From NCBI RefSeq assembly GCF_000473265.1, contig NZ_KI421511.1:8146151-8210150 (forward strand): a stretch of 64,000 nucleotides of DNA, given 5' to 3'. This document shows, one piece after another, positions 50,365 through 58,783 of the stretch (positions are counted from its first letter, which is position 1; every line of letters starts with the position of its first letter). Source of the DNA: Amycolatopsis thermoflava N1165 (GTDB lineage: Bacteria > Actinomycetota > Actinomycetes > Mycobacteriales > Pseudonocardiaceae). The notes under the pieces are model-generated. The model searched no databases and was not told where the DNA came from. It was given only the letters and a program-made list of their open reading frames with translations. The position numbers and the translations under genes are program-made.

Positions 50365-52128
50365 TTGTCGGACACGGCCCAGGGTAATCGGACCGGTCAG
50401 GGCTTCGCCGCACCCGAGCCCCAGCACGACTCCACCGCCCGCCCGCTGCGGGCCTGGCAGCGCCGCGCGCTGACGAAGTACCTGAGCACGCAGCCGCAGG
50501 ACTTCCTCGCCGTCGCGACGCCGGGCGCGGGCAAGACGGTCTTCGGCCTGCGCATCGCCGCCGAGCTGCTGTCCGACCGAACGGTCGAGGCGGTCACCAT
50601 CGTGACCCCGACCGAGCACCTCAAGCACCAATGGGCGGCGTCCGCGGCGATGGCGGGCATCCCGATCGACTCGAACTACCGCAACGGCCAGGGCGCCGTC
50701 GCGGCCGACTACCGCGGCGTGGCGCTGACGTACGCGCAGGTGGCCGCGCACCCGACGCTGCACCGCGTGCGCACCGAGGGCCGCAAGACGCTGGTCATCC
50801 TGGACGAGATCCACCACGGCGGCGACGCGAAGAGCTGGGGCGACGCGATCCGCGAGGCGTTCACGCCGGCCGTGCGGCGCCTGTCGCTGACGGGTACCCC
50901 GTTCCGCAGCGACGACTCGCCCATCCCGTTCGTCACCTACGAGCCCGACGGCGACGGCTCCCTGCGCAGCAAGGCCGACCACGCCTACGGCTACGCCGAC
51001 GCGCTCGCCGACGGAGTCGTCCGGCCCGTCGTGTTCCTCGCCTACAGTGGTGAGGCGTCCTGGCGCACCAGCGCGGGGGAGGAGTTCACCGCGCGGCTGG
51101 GCGAGCCGCTGACGGCCGAGCAGACGGCCCGCGCGTGGCGCACCGCGCTGGACCCCGGCGGCGAGTGGATCCCCGCCGTCCTGCAGGCCGCCGACACCCG
51201 GTTGCAGCAGCTGCGCAGCGGTGGCATCCCGGACGCGGGCGGCCTGGTCATCGCCACCGACCAGGAGTCGGCACGCGCCTACGCGAAGATCCTGGCGCGG
51301 ATCACCGGCGAGGCGCCCACGGTGGTGCTCTCCGACGATCCGAAGGCGACCGCGCGGATCAGCGAGTTCTCCGAGTCGACCGACCGCTGGCTGGTCGCGG
51401 TGCGGATGGTGTCCGAGGGCGTCGACGTCCCGCGGCTGGCGGTCGGGGTGTACGCCACGAGCGCGTCGACGCCGCTGTTCTTCGCCCAGGCCATCGGCCG
51501 GTTCGTGCGGGCCAGGCGCAAGGGCGAGACGGCGAGCGTGTTCCTGCCCAGCGTGCCGGTGCTGCTGGAGCTGGCCAGCGAGCTGGAGGCCCAGCGGGAC
51601 CACGTGCTCGGCAAGCCGCACCGGGAGAAGGACGGCTGGGACGACGAGCTGCTGGCGCAGGCCAACCGCACCGAGGACGAGCCCGGCGAGGAGGAGAAGG
51701 CGTTCACGTCGCTGGGCGCCTCGGCCGAGCTGGACCAGGTGATCTACGACGGCAACTCCTTCGGCACCGCGGTGTTCTCCGGCAGCGAGGAGGAGCAGGA
51801 GTACCTCGGGCTGCCCGGGCTGCTGGAGCCGGACCAGGTGCGGGCGCTGCTGCGCAAGCGGCAGGAGGAGCAGCTCGCCGACGCCAGCCGCCGCAAGCCG
51901 GAGAAGGAGCAGGTCCCGGCGCCGGCGCCGCGGCCGCAGTCGGTGAACGAGCGGATCGCCGCGCTGCGCAAGGAGCTGAACACCCTGGTGGGCATGTACC
52001 ACCACCGCACGCGCAAACCGCACGGCGCGATCCACAACGAGCTGCGCCGAGCGTGCGGCGGCCCGCCCACGGCGATGGCGACGATGGAGCAGCTGGAGGA
52101 GCGGATCGCGACGCTGCGCTCCTGGTGA
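50365..52128 (+). CDS. Superfamily 2 DEAD/DEAH-type helicase
   Basis: A soluble helicase-like ATPase of 587 residues. Motifs are Q-like LRAWQRRALTKYLST, Walker A ATPGAGKTVFGLR, DEIHHGGDAKSWG (DExH box), SLTGTPFRSDD (motif III), MVSEGVDVPRLAVG (motif V) and AQAIGRFVRARRKGE (motif VI). The C-terminal 90 residues end in ELRRACGGPPTAMATMEQLE, an unusual HNH-free tail. Partner and substrate unknown. AGGAGGGGGAGGA lies five bases before a TTG that was taken as the start; an ATG at 50323 is the alternative. Confidence 0.85.
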   Translation: MSDTAQGNRTGQGFAAPEPQHDSTARPLRAWQRRALTKYLSTQPQDFLAVATPGAGKTVFGLRIAAELLSDRTVEAVTIVTPTEHLKHQWAASAAMAGIPIDSNYRNGQGAVAADYRGVALTYAQVAAHPTLHRVRTEGRKTLVILDEIHHGGDAKSWGDAIREAFTPAVRRLSLTGTPFRSDDSPIPFVTYEPDGDGSLRSKADHAYGYADALADGVVRPVVFLAYSGEASWRTSAGEEFTARLGEPLTAEQTARAWRTALDPGGEWIPAVLQAADTRLQQLRSGGIPDAGGLVIATDQESARAYAKILARITGEAPTVVLSDDPKATARISEFSESTDRWLVAVRMVSEGVDVPRLAVGVYATSASTPLFFAQAIGRFVRARRKGETASVFLPSVPVLLELASELEAQRDHVLGKPHREKDGWDDELLAQANRTEDEPGEEEKAFTSLGASAELDQVIYDGNSFGTAVFSGSEEEQEYLGLPGLLEPDQVRALLRKRQEEQLADASRRKPEKEQVPAPAPRPQSVNERIAALRKELNTLVGMYHHRTRKPHGAIHNELRRACGGPPTAMATMEQLEERIATLRSW

Positions 52129-52213
52129 GAGGGGCTCGCTCCGCACGGGGTCGACCTTGGTGATCGCGAGGGGCGGGCACGGCCCGGCTGGTCGGGGGGC
52201 CCGCGGGGCGGGT

Positions 52214-52590
52214 CCTGGTGGGGCCGGCAGGTCGCGGCGGGTGCCATTGGACCGCCCGGTTGCGGCCCGCAGGGCTGGCTCTGATGGGGCTGGCAGGTTG
52301 CGGTGGGGGCCGGTTGGCCTGGCTGGTTGCGCGCCGCGGGTTGGGGCCTGGTGGGGCCGGCAGGTCGCGGCGGGCGCCATTGGATCGCCCGGTCGCGCCC
52401 CGCAGGGCTGGCTCTGATGGGGCTGGCAGGTTGCGGTGGGGGCGATTGGCCCGGCTGGTTGCGCGCCGCGGGTTGGGTCCTGGTGGGGCTGGCAGGTCGC
52501 GGCGGGCGCGATCGGCCCGGCTGGTCGAGGCTCCCAGGGCGGGTCCCGGTAGGGGCCAGCAGGCGGGGGCGCCATCGGCCCGGCTGACCG
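52214..52590. repeat. G-rich tandem repeat with a period of about 133 bp
   Basis: Most of the gene-free stretch 52129-52692 is a tandem array. Units beginning CCTGGTGGGGCCGGCAGGTC start at 52214 and 52347, and a third, partly degenerate, at 52479. Within each unit the half-units GGCAGGTCGCGGCGGG and GGCAGGTTGCGGTGGG are also related. The G-rich strand is the plus strand, as at 18150-18480. Long open frames exist in every direction but encode only low-complexity repeats and were not accepted as genes. Confidence 0.85.
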
Positions 52591-52692
52591 CGCCCCAAGC
52601 GGCGATCCGGCCCCGGTGACCGCAAGGCCGGCCGCCGTTGGCCGCCCCGGGCAGGCCCGGGAGCGCGGGCTGTCCGGTGGGGCGGCCCGCTG

Positions 52693-54033
52693 CTACGTCC
52701 CGGCGCGCGCCACGGCGGGGCGGCGGCGGTGCGCCCGCCACCCGAGGAACGCGTCGAGCAGCAGGAAAGCCAGCAGCGACAGCCCGAAGACCGGCATGAA
52801 CCAGCCGACCACGATCCCCGCGGCGGCCAGCGGCACCAGCACCTTCATCGGCAGCCGCCGGAGCGAGCCGCGCGCGAAGGGGCGGCCCACCGGCCGTCCG
52901 GCCGGGCGGCGCTGCCACCACATCCGGTACCCCCAGACGATCATGGCGATCAGGCCGGCCATCACCACGGCCAGCACGATCTGGTTCGCCAGCCCGAACA
53001 GCAGGCCCATGTGCGCGTCGATGCCCCAGCGGGCCAGCTTCGCGGCCAGCGGCCAGTCCTCGAAGCGCAGCACGTTCAGCACCTCGCCGGTGGCAGGGTC
53101 GATCGCGGCGGAGTCCTGCTTCTCCGGCCAGCTGCGCTGGATCTGCTTGACCACGTAGGCCTTGCCCGCCGCGGGCGGGGTGATTTCGACCGGGGCGTCC
53201 AGACCCACCGTGCGGGCCGCGGCCAGCGCCCCGTCGAAGTCCACCGCGGGGTCGGCCGTCGCGCCCGGCAGCTTCGACGGCACCGACGGTGTCTGCCAGC
53301 TCAGCGCGGCCCTGACCTCGGAGATGTTCTGCCCGGCGAACTGCGACCACGTCAGACCCGTCGCGGACAGGAAGAACAGCACCAGCGCCACCCACGTGCC
53401 GGTGGTCGCGTGCCAGGACAGCGTGCGTGCCCGGCCGGTGGTGGCCTTGCGCTTGCGGCGCCGCCCGCCCCACCACAGCACCAGCCCGCCCGCCACCACG
53501 ACCGCCAGCCAGCTCGCCGCCAGCTCGCTGTAGATCCGGCCGACGTCACCCAGGTGGAGGTTGCGGTGCAGGTTGTCCAGCCACCCGCGGATCGGCATCG
53601 CACCACCGGAGCCGTAGGTGTCCAGCACGCCGCGGATCTCGCCGTCGTAGGGGTTCACGAAGGCGGTGCGGTAGTAGCTCTCCGGCAGGCCGTCGACCTT
53701 GAAGACGACCTGGGTCGTGTCGGTCGCCGTCGGTCCGGGGCGCACGCTGTACAAGGTGCCTTCGGGAACGGCGTTCTCCGCGGTGGCGACCTGCGCGGAC
53801 AGCGGCTGCGCCATGGTCCCGGCCGGCACGTGCAGCTCGTGGTCGTAGACGACCTGCTCCAGCTGCGGCGCGAACACGTACAGCAGGCCGGTGATCGCGG
53901 CCACCAGCAGGAACGGGCCGACGAGGATCCCGGCGTAGAAGTGCAGTCGCAGCAGGACCGGGCGCAGCGTCCCGCGGGGCGCGGACGGGGCGGTGGGCGG
54001 TGCGGTGGGCTCCAGGAGGTCGTCCGTCGTCAT
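52693..54033 (-). CDS. PepSY-associated transmembrane protein
   Basis: A 446-residue inner-membrane protein of the PepSY-TM family (PiuB/DUF2149-like). Four clear membrane segments: near 35-60 (LRLHFYAGILVGPFLLVAAI), 200-220, 250-275 and 340-370, with a C-terminal pair near 410-440. HFYAGILVGPFLL with His32 and the second HRNLHLGD and WHATTGTW histidines are typical haem- or metal-related positions. Extracytoplasmic PepSY domains lie between. It is related to iron-uptake and reductase proteins; function unclear here. Confidence 0.85.
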   Translation of the reverse strand: MTTDDLLEPTAPPTAPSAPRGTLRPVLLRLHFYAGILVGPFLLVAAITGLLYVFAPQLEQVVYDHELHVPAGTMAQPLSAQVATAENAVPEGTLYSVRPGPTATDTTQVVFKVDGLPESYYRTAFVNPYDGEIRGVLDTYGSGGAMPIRGWLDNLHRNLHLGDVGRIYSELAASWLAVVVAGGLVLWWGGRRRKRKATTGRARTLSWHATTGTWVALVLFFLSATGLTWSQFAGQNISEVRAALSWQTPSVPSKLPGATADPAVDFDGALAAARTVGLDAPVEITPPAAGKAYVVKQIQRSWPEKQDSAAIDPATGEVLNVLRFEDWPLAAKLARWGIDAHMGLLFGLANQIVLAVVMAGLIAMIVWGYRMWWQRRPAGRPVGRPFARGSLRRLPMKVLVPLAAAGIVVGWFMPVFGLSLLAFLLLDAFLGWRAHRRRPAVARAGT

Positions 54034-54123
54034 GCTGCTCCTCGGCGGGGAGGGACCGGCTTTCCCTCCAGGTCGCCGGGATCAACGCGACGGTTCCCAG
54101 TGTGACGTCGGGCACATGACAAA

Positions 54124-54154
54124 GCGGGCGCCCGGGTGAACCCCGGGCGCCCGC
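54124..54154 (-). terminator. Terminator of the DUF7455 gene
   Basis: GCGGGCGCCCGGG and CCCGGGCGCCCGC form a perfect 13-bp stem with a 5-base loop, 19 bases after the DUF7455 stop. TTTGTC follows on the minus strand. The stem is itself nearly self-palindromic within each arm. Confidence 0.8.
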
Positions 54155-54173
54155 CTGCTGTCTGTGGTCTGGC

Positions 54174-54356
54174 TCAGCCGCGCTGGATCTCCGCAGCGAT
54201 CTCCTTGAGCTTCGACTCGTACTCGCGGGCGTGGTGGCCGCAGAAGAGCAGCTCGCCACCACTGGAGAGGATGGCTCGTACCTGTGCTGCGGCACCGCAC
54301 CGGTCACAACGGTCGGCTGCGGTCAACTCGGGGCGGGTGAGCGTCGGTGATGTCAT
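54174..54356 (-). CDS. DUF7455 small zinc-ribbon-like protein
   Basis: A 60-residue actinobacterial protein: LTAADRCDRCGAAAQVRAIL carries a CxxC pair and ELLFCGHHAREYESKLKEIA a third cysteine with two histidines, so a single zinc site is likely. Function unknown. It has a good ribosome site (GGAGGGAGACTCC) and its own terminator, suggesting strong monocistronic expression. Confidence 0.88.
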   Translation of the reverse strand: MTSPTLTRPELTAADRCDRCGAAAQVRAILSSGGELLFCGHHAREYESKLKEIAAEIQRG

Positions 54357-54769
54357 TGGAGTCTCCCTCCGTCCCGGCATCGGCTGCCCGATGCCATCGA
54401 TCCAGCGGCGACCACTTCGGCCCTGCGGTTGCCCGTCGGCTCCGCGGTGTTCGCTGGCCTCCACTCTTGCAGACGCTGAGCGCCTGGCAAGTGTTCCCGG
54501 CTGCTTGGGATGTGTGTCACGCAGAATTACCCCGGATGCCGTAGATCAATCCCGCCATTCAGGACGGAGAAACCTGCCAGAAACCCGTTTCCCGTGGTCA
54601 GGACCAGTGCGAGCGGGTGGAAATCGGCTCGTGCGAACCGGTGTCAAGCGGCCGCGCGGAGCAGCTTGTTCGTTCTCAGCGGAATTCGGTGGACCGGTCC
54701 GAGGCAAGATCGTGATCAGTCCGTGTGCGAAACCATCCCCCGCGCGGGGCACGTGAGACACTCCCTGTC
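54357..54769. other. Gene-free 413-base stretch between DUF7455 and GS-like genes
   Basis: No gene, RNA or repeat could be supported. It contains the divergent promoters of the DUF7455 gene and the glutamine-synthetase-like gene. The small hairpin CCCCGCGCGGGG at 54738-54749 lies just upstream of the latter. Base composition dips towards AT in 54480-54580. Confidence 0.5.
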
Positions 54770-56116
54770 ATGACGAAGCAGGCGTCGGCGGCCGCGAAGG
54801 ACCTGGCGGCGGCCGGGGTCGGCGGGGCGCAGATCGCCTGGGCCGACAACAACGGCATCCCGCGTTCGCGGATCGTGCCGATGTCCGGTCTCGCCGCGGC
54901 CGCGACCCGGGGCGTCGGGATCACGTCGTTGTTCGCCGTTTTCGACACCCACGACGTCATCACGTTCGGCCACCCCGGACTGAGCACGCCCTCGGGTGAC
55001 GTGCGTCTCGTGCCGGTGATCGACCGGCTGCGGCGGCTCGCCGGGCAGCCCGCGCTCGCCTGGGCGCCCGGACGGCAGGTCGCCGCCGACGGATCGCCGT
55101 GGCCCTACTGCCAGCGGACGGCGCTGGAAACCGTCGTGTCCGCGACAGCCAACCTGGGTTACGAGATCCGCGCCGGCTTCGAGATGGAGTTCGCCGTGGC
55201 TCCCGCCGGGGCGCCGGACATCGCGTCCGCGCCAGGCCACCTCGGTCCCGCGTACAGCCCGCACGCCCTGATCCCGCTCGACGACTTCGTCGCGACCGTG
55301 CTGCACGACTTCGACGCCAACGGCCTGCGGCTGAACCAGTTCCACGCCGAGTACGGCCTGGCGCAGCTGGAACTCTCGCTCGCGGCGGCCGATCCGGTGT
55401 CCGCGGCCGACGACCAGCTGCTGGCCCGGCAGACCCTGCACGCCGCCGCGCACAAGCACAGGCTGCGGCTGAGCTTCGCGCCGATCATCAGCCCGGAGGC
55501 GGCGGGCAACGGCTGGCACCTGCACACCTCGGTGTGGCGCAAGGGCCGCAACCTGCTCGCCGGCGTGCCGGGCGGCGAGGGCGCCGGTTACCTCGCCGGG
55601 CTGCTGCGGGACCTGCCCGCCATCACGGCGGTGACCGCGCCGAGCGTGCCGTCCACTTTGCGGTTGCGCCCGGGGTACTTCGCCAGCGCGTACGCGTTCT
55701 GGGGCGTGGAGAACCGCGAAGCGCCGTTGCGGTTCGTGCCGGGGTCCGACCTGCTCGGCGACGATCACGCCAACGTGGAGCTGAAGCCGTGCGACGCGTC
55801 GGCGAACCCGTACCTGGCGCTCGCGGCGGTGATCACCGCCGGGATCGCCGGACTGGAAGAAGGGCTGGCCCTGCCCGATCCGGTCGGCGAGGATCCCGGC
55901 GTCTGGACCGACGACCGCCGGGCGGCCGCGGGAATCCGCCGTCTTCCGGCCACATCGGACGAGCAGGACGGCGCGCTGGCGGCCAATGGCCGGATGCGCG
56001 CGGCGCTGGGGGAGGAGCTGCTCGGCGCGTTCCGCGCGGTGCGCGCCTCGGACCGCCGCTGGGCCGCGGACCGGACGGTCGAGGAGATCGTCGCCGCCCA
56101 CCTGTGGCGGTACTAG
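54770..56116 (+). CDS. Glutamine synthetase-like protein (GlnA/FluG type)
   Basis: A 448-residue member of the glutamine synthetase superfamily. The second-half motifs are clear: FEMEFAVAPAG and HAEYGLAQLELSLAAADPVS (metal glutamates), GNGWHLHTSVWRKG (metal histidine), RLRPGYFASAYAFWGVENRE and VELKPCDASANPYLALAAVI. The N-terminal domain differs from housekeeping GlnA, so a gamma-glutamyl-amine synthetase (ethanolamine or polyamine), like Streptomyces GlnA3/GlnA4, is plausible. A 1-base overlap couples it to the next unknown gene, and an APC permease gene converges on the pair. Confidence 0.85.
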   Translation: MTKQASAAAKDLAAAGVGGAQIAWADNNGIPRSRIVPMSGLAAAATRGVGITSLFAVFDTHDVITFGHPGLSTPSGDVRLVPVIDRLRRLAGQPALAWAPGRQVAADGSPWPYCQRTALETVVSATANLGYEIRAGFEMEFAVAPAGAPDIASAPGHLGPAYSPHALIPLDDFVATVLHDFDANGLRLNQFHAEYGLAQLELSLAAADPVSAADDQLLARQTLHAAAHKHRLRLSFAPIISPEAAGNGWHLHTSVWRKGRNLLAGVPGGEGAGYLAGLLRDLPAITAVTAPSVPSTLRLRPGYFASAYAFWGVENREAPLRFVPGSDLLGDDHANVELKPCDASANPYLALAAVITAGIAGLEEGLALPDPVGEDPGVWTDDRRAAAGIRRLPATSDEQDGALAANGRMRAALGEELLGAFRAVRASDRRWAADRTVEEIVAAHLWRY

Positions 56117-56748
56117 TGGGGCTGCTCGACGAGGTGCGCTGGTTCCCCGGCGCCACGCGCCTCATCGACCTCGCGCGGGCCGAGATGCCGCAGCAGAAGG
56201 GCGAGTCGGCCGCGTTCGTCACGCTGATTTCCCTGCGGGCGCACGGGATCGCGGTCGCGAGCCAGGACGACACCGCGTCCGCGGGTTCGTCACCGGCGTC
56301 CACCGCGGCGGCCGTCGCGGAGCTGTCCGGGGGCGAGCTGACCGCGGTCGCCGCCGAGGGCCGGTGGACCGCCGCCGCGTTGCGCGCGATCCTGGCCGGG
56401 GTGCCCGAGCTGGACGCCACGCTGGTGGCCTTTGTGGACACCGCGGACCTCGGCGCGCCGGACACCCCGGACGCCGCGCTGCGCGACTACCTCGACGGCG
56501 GGCTGCCGCCGTTCTGGAGTTCCCGTTGGCGCACCAGGAATCCGGTGTTCCTCGCGGGCGTGCTCAGCGGCCCGGGCGGCACGCTGGTGGCCATTGTGGA
56601 CGGTTACCGCTGGGCCGGCCGCGACGGGGTGCACCTGCAGCTGCTCGACCGGGTGGTCGCCGCACTGCGTGGGCTGCTGCTCGTGGTGCCCGCCGCCGAC
56701 GCGGCCGCGGCGCGGGCGCTGGTCGCGCGGGCGGGTTTCACTCCTTGA
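56116..56748 (+). CDS. Hypothetical protein coupled to the GS-like gene
   Basis: Not recognised. A 210-residue soluble protein: an N-terminal helical part (LLDEVRWFPGATRLIDLARA, SAAFVTLISLRAHGIAVASQ) leads to alternating strands and helices (ATLVAFVDTADLGAPD, WRTRNPVFLAGVLSGPGGTL, GLLLVVPAADAAAARALV). Composition suggests a papain-like or cyclase-like alpha/beta fold, but no motif is certain. The GTG overlaps the stop of the GS-like gene by one base, so it is likely a partner or downstream enzyme. It ends 11 bases into the convergent permease gene. Confidence 0.65.
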   Translation: MGLLDEVRWFPGATRLIDLARAEMPQQKGESAAFVTLISLRAHGIAVASQDDTASAGSSPASTAAAVAELSGGELTAVAAEGRWTAAALRAILAGVPELDATLVAFVDTADLGAPDTPDAALRDYLDGGLPPFWSSRWRTRNPVFLAGVLSGPGGTLVAIVDGYRWAGRDGVHLQLLDRVVAALRGLLLVVPAADAAAARALVARAGFTP

Positions 56749-58177
56749 CCGCAAGGCGGGAATGCCTGCGGCCGTAGGCGAAGTAGATGACGAGGCCGAT
56801 CGCGAGCCAGACGGCGAACCGGATCCAGGTGAGCACGTCCAGGTTCAGCATCAGGTACAGGCAGGCGAGCGCGGCGATGATCGGCAGAGCCGGGGACAGC
56901 GGCACCATGAAGGGCCGCTTGAGGTCCGGGCGCTTGTGGCGCAGCACCGGAACCGCGATCGCGACGATCACCATGGCCGACAGCGCGCCGATGCTGACCA
57001 TGTCGGACAGCTCGGTGATCGGCACGAACGCCGCGAGCAGGGCGATCAGCACCGCGCCGCCGATGGTCATCCGGTGCGGCGTGCCCCAGCGCGGGTGGGT
57101 GGTGCCGATCGGCTTGGGCAGCAGTCCGTCCCGCCCCATCGCGAACCCGATGCGGCCGATGGTGACCAGTTCGACCATCATCACCGAGGTCAGGCCGGTG
57201 ACCGCGCCGAGCGAGATGAGGGCGCTCACCCAGTGCTGGCCGACCGAGTCGAACGCGGCGGCGAGCGGCGCGCTCGCGTCGATGTCGGTGAACGGCACCA
57301 TGCCGGTCAGCACCAGCGACACGGCGATGTAGAGCAGGGCGCACACGCCGAGTGCGCCGAGGATGCCGATGCGCAGGTCCTTGCGCGGGTTGCGGGTTTC
57401 TTCGCCGAGGTTGGCCAGCGCCTCGAACCCGGTGTAGGCGAAGAACACGATCGCCGCCGCGGACAGCACACCGCCGATGCCGTACACCGACTGTTCGAGC
57501 CCCAGCCCGGCCTGCACGACCGGCTGGTGCAGCACGCTCGCCCCGCTCTCGCCCGGCTGGGCGGGCGGGATGAACGGGGTCAGGTTGGCGCCCTTGATGA
57601 AGAACACGCCCACGGCGATGATCAGGACGCACACCGCGACCTTGACGAGCACCAGCACGTTCGTCACCCGGGCCGACTCGCGGATCCCGAGCACGGCGAC
57701 GACGGTGAGGATCGCGATGATGGCGACGGCGCCCACGTTGACGGTCGCCTCCTCGCCGAACCACTCCTGCGGCAGCCCGAGCAGGTTCGCGAGGTACCCG
57801 GACCACCCGCGCGACACCACGGCCGCGCCGAGGGCGAACTCGAGGAGCAGGTCCCAGCCGATGATCCAGGCGAACACCTCCCCGAGCGTGGCGAACGCGT
57901 AGGTGTAGGCGCTGCCCGCTGTCGGCACGCTGGAGGCCAGTTCGGCGTAGCAGAGCGCCGCCAGCCCGGCCACGACGGCCCCGATCACGAACGACAACGT
58001 CACGGCCGGCCCGGCGTGCGTCTTGGCCTCCACGCCCGCGAGCGTGAAGATGCCGGTGCCGATGATGATGCCGACCCCGAAGCCCACCAGATCCCTGGCC
58101 CGCAGGCGGCGCTTCAACTCGCCGGACTCCTGCCGGGCGAGGACTTCGTTGACGTCAAGCGTTCGGGTGATGCCCAT
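56738..58177 (-). CDS. APC family cationic amino-acid permease
   Basis: A 479-residue permease with 12 or more hydrophobic segments. DLVGFGVGIIIGTGIFTLAG (helix 1), LCYAELASSVPTAGSAYTYA (helix 2-3) and VFFAYTGFEALANLGEETRN (helix 6) match the YfnA/CAT subgroup. RIGFAMGRDGLLPKPIGTTH is another hallmark. The basic or branched amino acid substrate is inferred from family. It converges on the GS-like pair and could supply their amine or amino-acid substrate; this link is tentative. Its upstream region contains two foldback structures. Confidence 0.9.
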   Translation of the reverse strand: MGITRTLDVNEVLARQESGELKRRLRARDLVGFGVGIIIGTGIFTLAGVEAKTHAGPAVTLSFVIGAVVAGLAALCYAELASSVPTAGSAYTYAFATLGEVFAWIIGWDLLLEFALGAAVVSRGWSGYLANLLGLPQEWFGEEATVNVGAVAIIAILTVVAVLGIRESARVTNVLVLVKVAVCVLIIAVGVFFIKGANLTPFIPPAQPGESGASVLHQPVVQAGLGLEQSVYGIGGVLSAAAIVFFAYTGFEALANLGEETRNPRKDLRIGILGALGVCALLYIAVSLVLTGMVPFTDIDASAPLAAAFDSVGQHWVSALISLGAVTGLTSVMMVELVTIGRIGFAMGRDGLLPKPIGTTHPRWGTPHRMTIGGAVLIALLAAFVPITELSDMVSIGALSAMVIVAIAVPVLRHKRPDLKRPFMVPLSPALPIIAALACLYLMLNLDVLTWIRFAVWLAIGLVIYFAYGRRHSRLAVKE

Positions 58178-58272
58178 GGTGGAACGTTAGAAGATCACCT
58201 GGCTCCCCGCAGCGCGGTGGCCCGTTGCTGTGACGAAGGCGGAAGCCTTTGGTCTTGAACACAAGAGAAGCT

Positions 58273-58415
58273 GGGTGTTCATCCCGTCGCCTGACACGTG
58301 ACGATCACCTTGAGCCAGGGCCGCAACCTCCGCGCCCGCGTGAGATGACATGCCAACCTTGCGGCCCTGGATCAAGGTGATATGCACAAACCGGAAGGCG
58401 ACGGGATGACCACCC
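58273..58415. repeat. Long interrupted foldback element 1
   Basis: Left and right arms pair in blocks: GGGTG with CACCC, TCATCCCGTCGCCT with AGGCGACGGGATGA, ATCACCTTGA with TCAAGGTGAT, and AGGGCCGCAA with TTGCGGCCCT, around a 32-base loop (58327-58358). Short unpaired bulges separate the blocks. The whole would fold as a hairpin of about 143 bases. It lies between the APC permease and sigA genes; no coding potential seen. It may be a structured RNA, a transcription attenuator or a miniature mobile element. Confidence 0.75.
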
Positions 58416-58562
58416 GGCGACCACCTCGGCAAGGTGGGACGAGGCACCCAACCCCTGGTCATCCCGGAGCCTGCCCGTCCGGCGAGGACTTCTTTTGATC
58501 TTTAAACCCGCGCTGACGCGCAGAAAGCGCCTCACGGCGCTCAAACGGTCACCTTTCGACCA

Positions 58563-58680
58563 CCCCCGCCCCCGATGCCTGATTGTGTTTCAGTCGCCGA
58601 GCAGGCGTGTCAAGGCGGGAAAGAGTACCTTGACACGCCTGGTCGGCGACTAAAGATCGGCTGTGGATCGGGGGCGGGGG
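58563..58680. repeat. Long interrupted foldback element 2
   Basis: CCCCCGCCCCCGAT pairs with ATCGGGGGCGGGGG at the base, and AGTCGCCGA plus CAGGCGTGTCAAG with CTTGACACGCCTG plus TCGGCGACT in the upper stem, around a 14-base loop (58615-58628). It would form a hairpin of 118 bases with an internal loop. It follows element 1 by about 150 bases but does not share its sequence. No function is known; it lies downstream of the sigA terminator. Confidence 0.78.
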
Positions 58681-58745
58681 AGGTCTGGTGCATTGGTCGG
58701 TCTTGTTGCGTTGCCGGCTTGCGTTGCGTTGGCTGGTAAAAGAAA

Positions 58746-58771
58746 AAGCCCGGGCCAGGTGGCCCGGGCTT
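58746..58771 (-). terminator. sigA intrinsic terminator
   Basis: AAGCCCGGGCC and GGCCCGGGCTT form a perfect 11-bp stem with a four-base loop, 13 bases after the sigA stop. On the minus strand it is followed by TTTTTCTTTTA, a classic U-tract that is rare in such GC-rich genomes. Confidence 0.9.
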
Positions 58772-58783
58772 CCTCTTCTGCTC

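Noticed and set aside
50275..52575. Long minus-strand frame rich in Pro and Ala repeats opposite the helicase
   Set aside because: Low-complexity antisense translation of the helicase gene and the 133-bp repeats.
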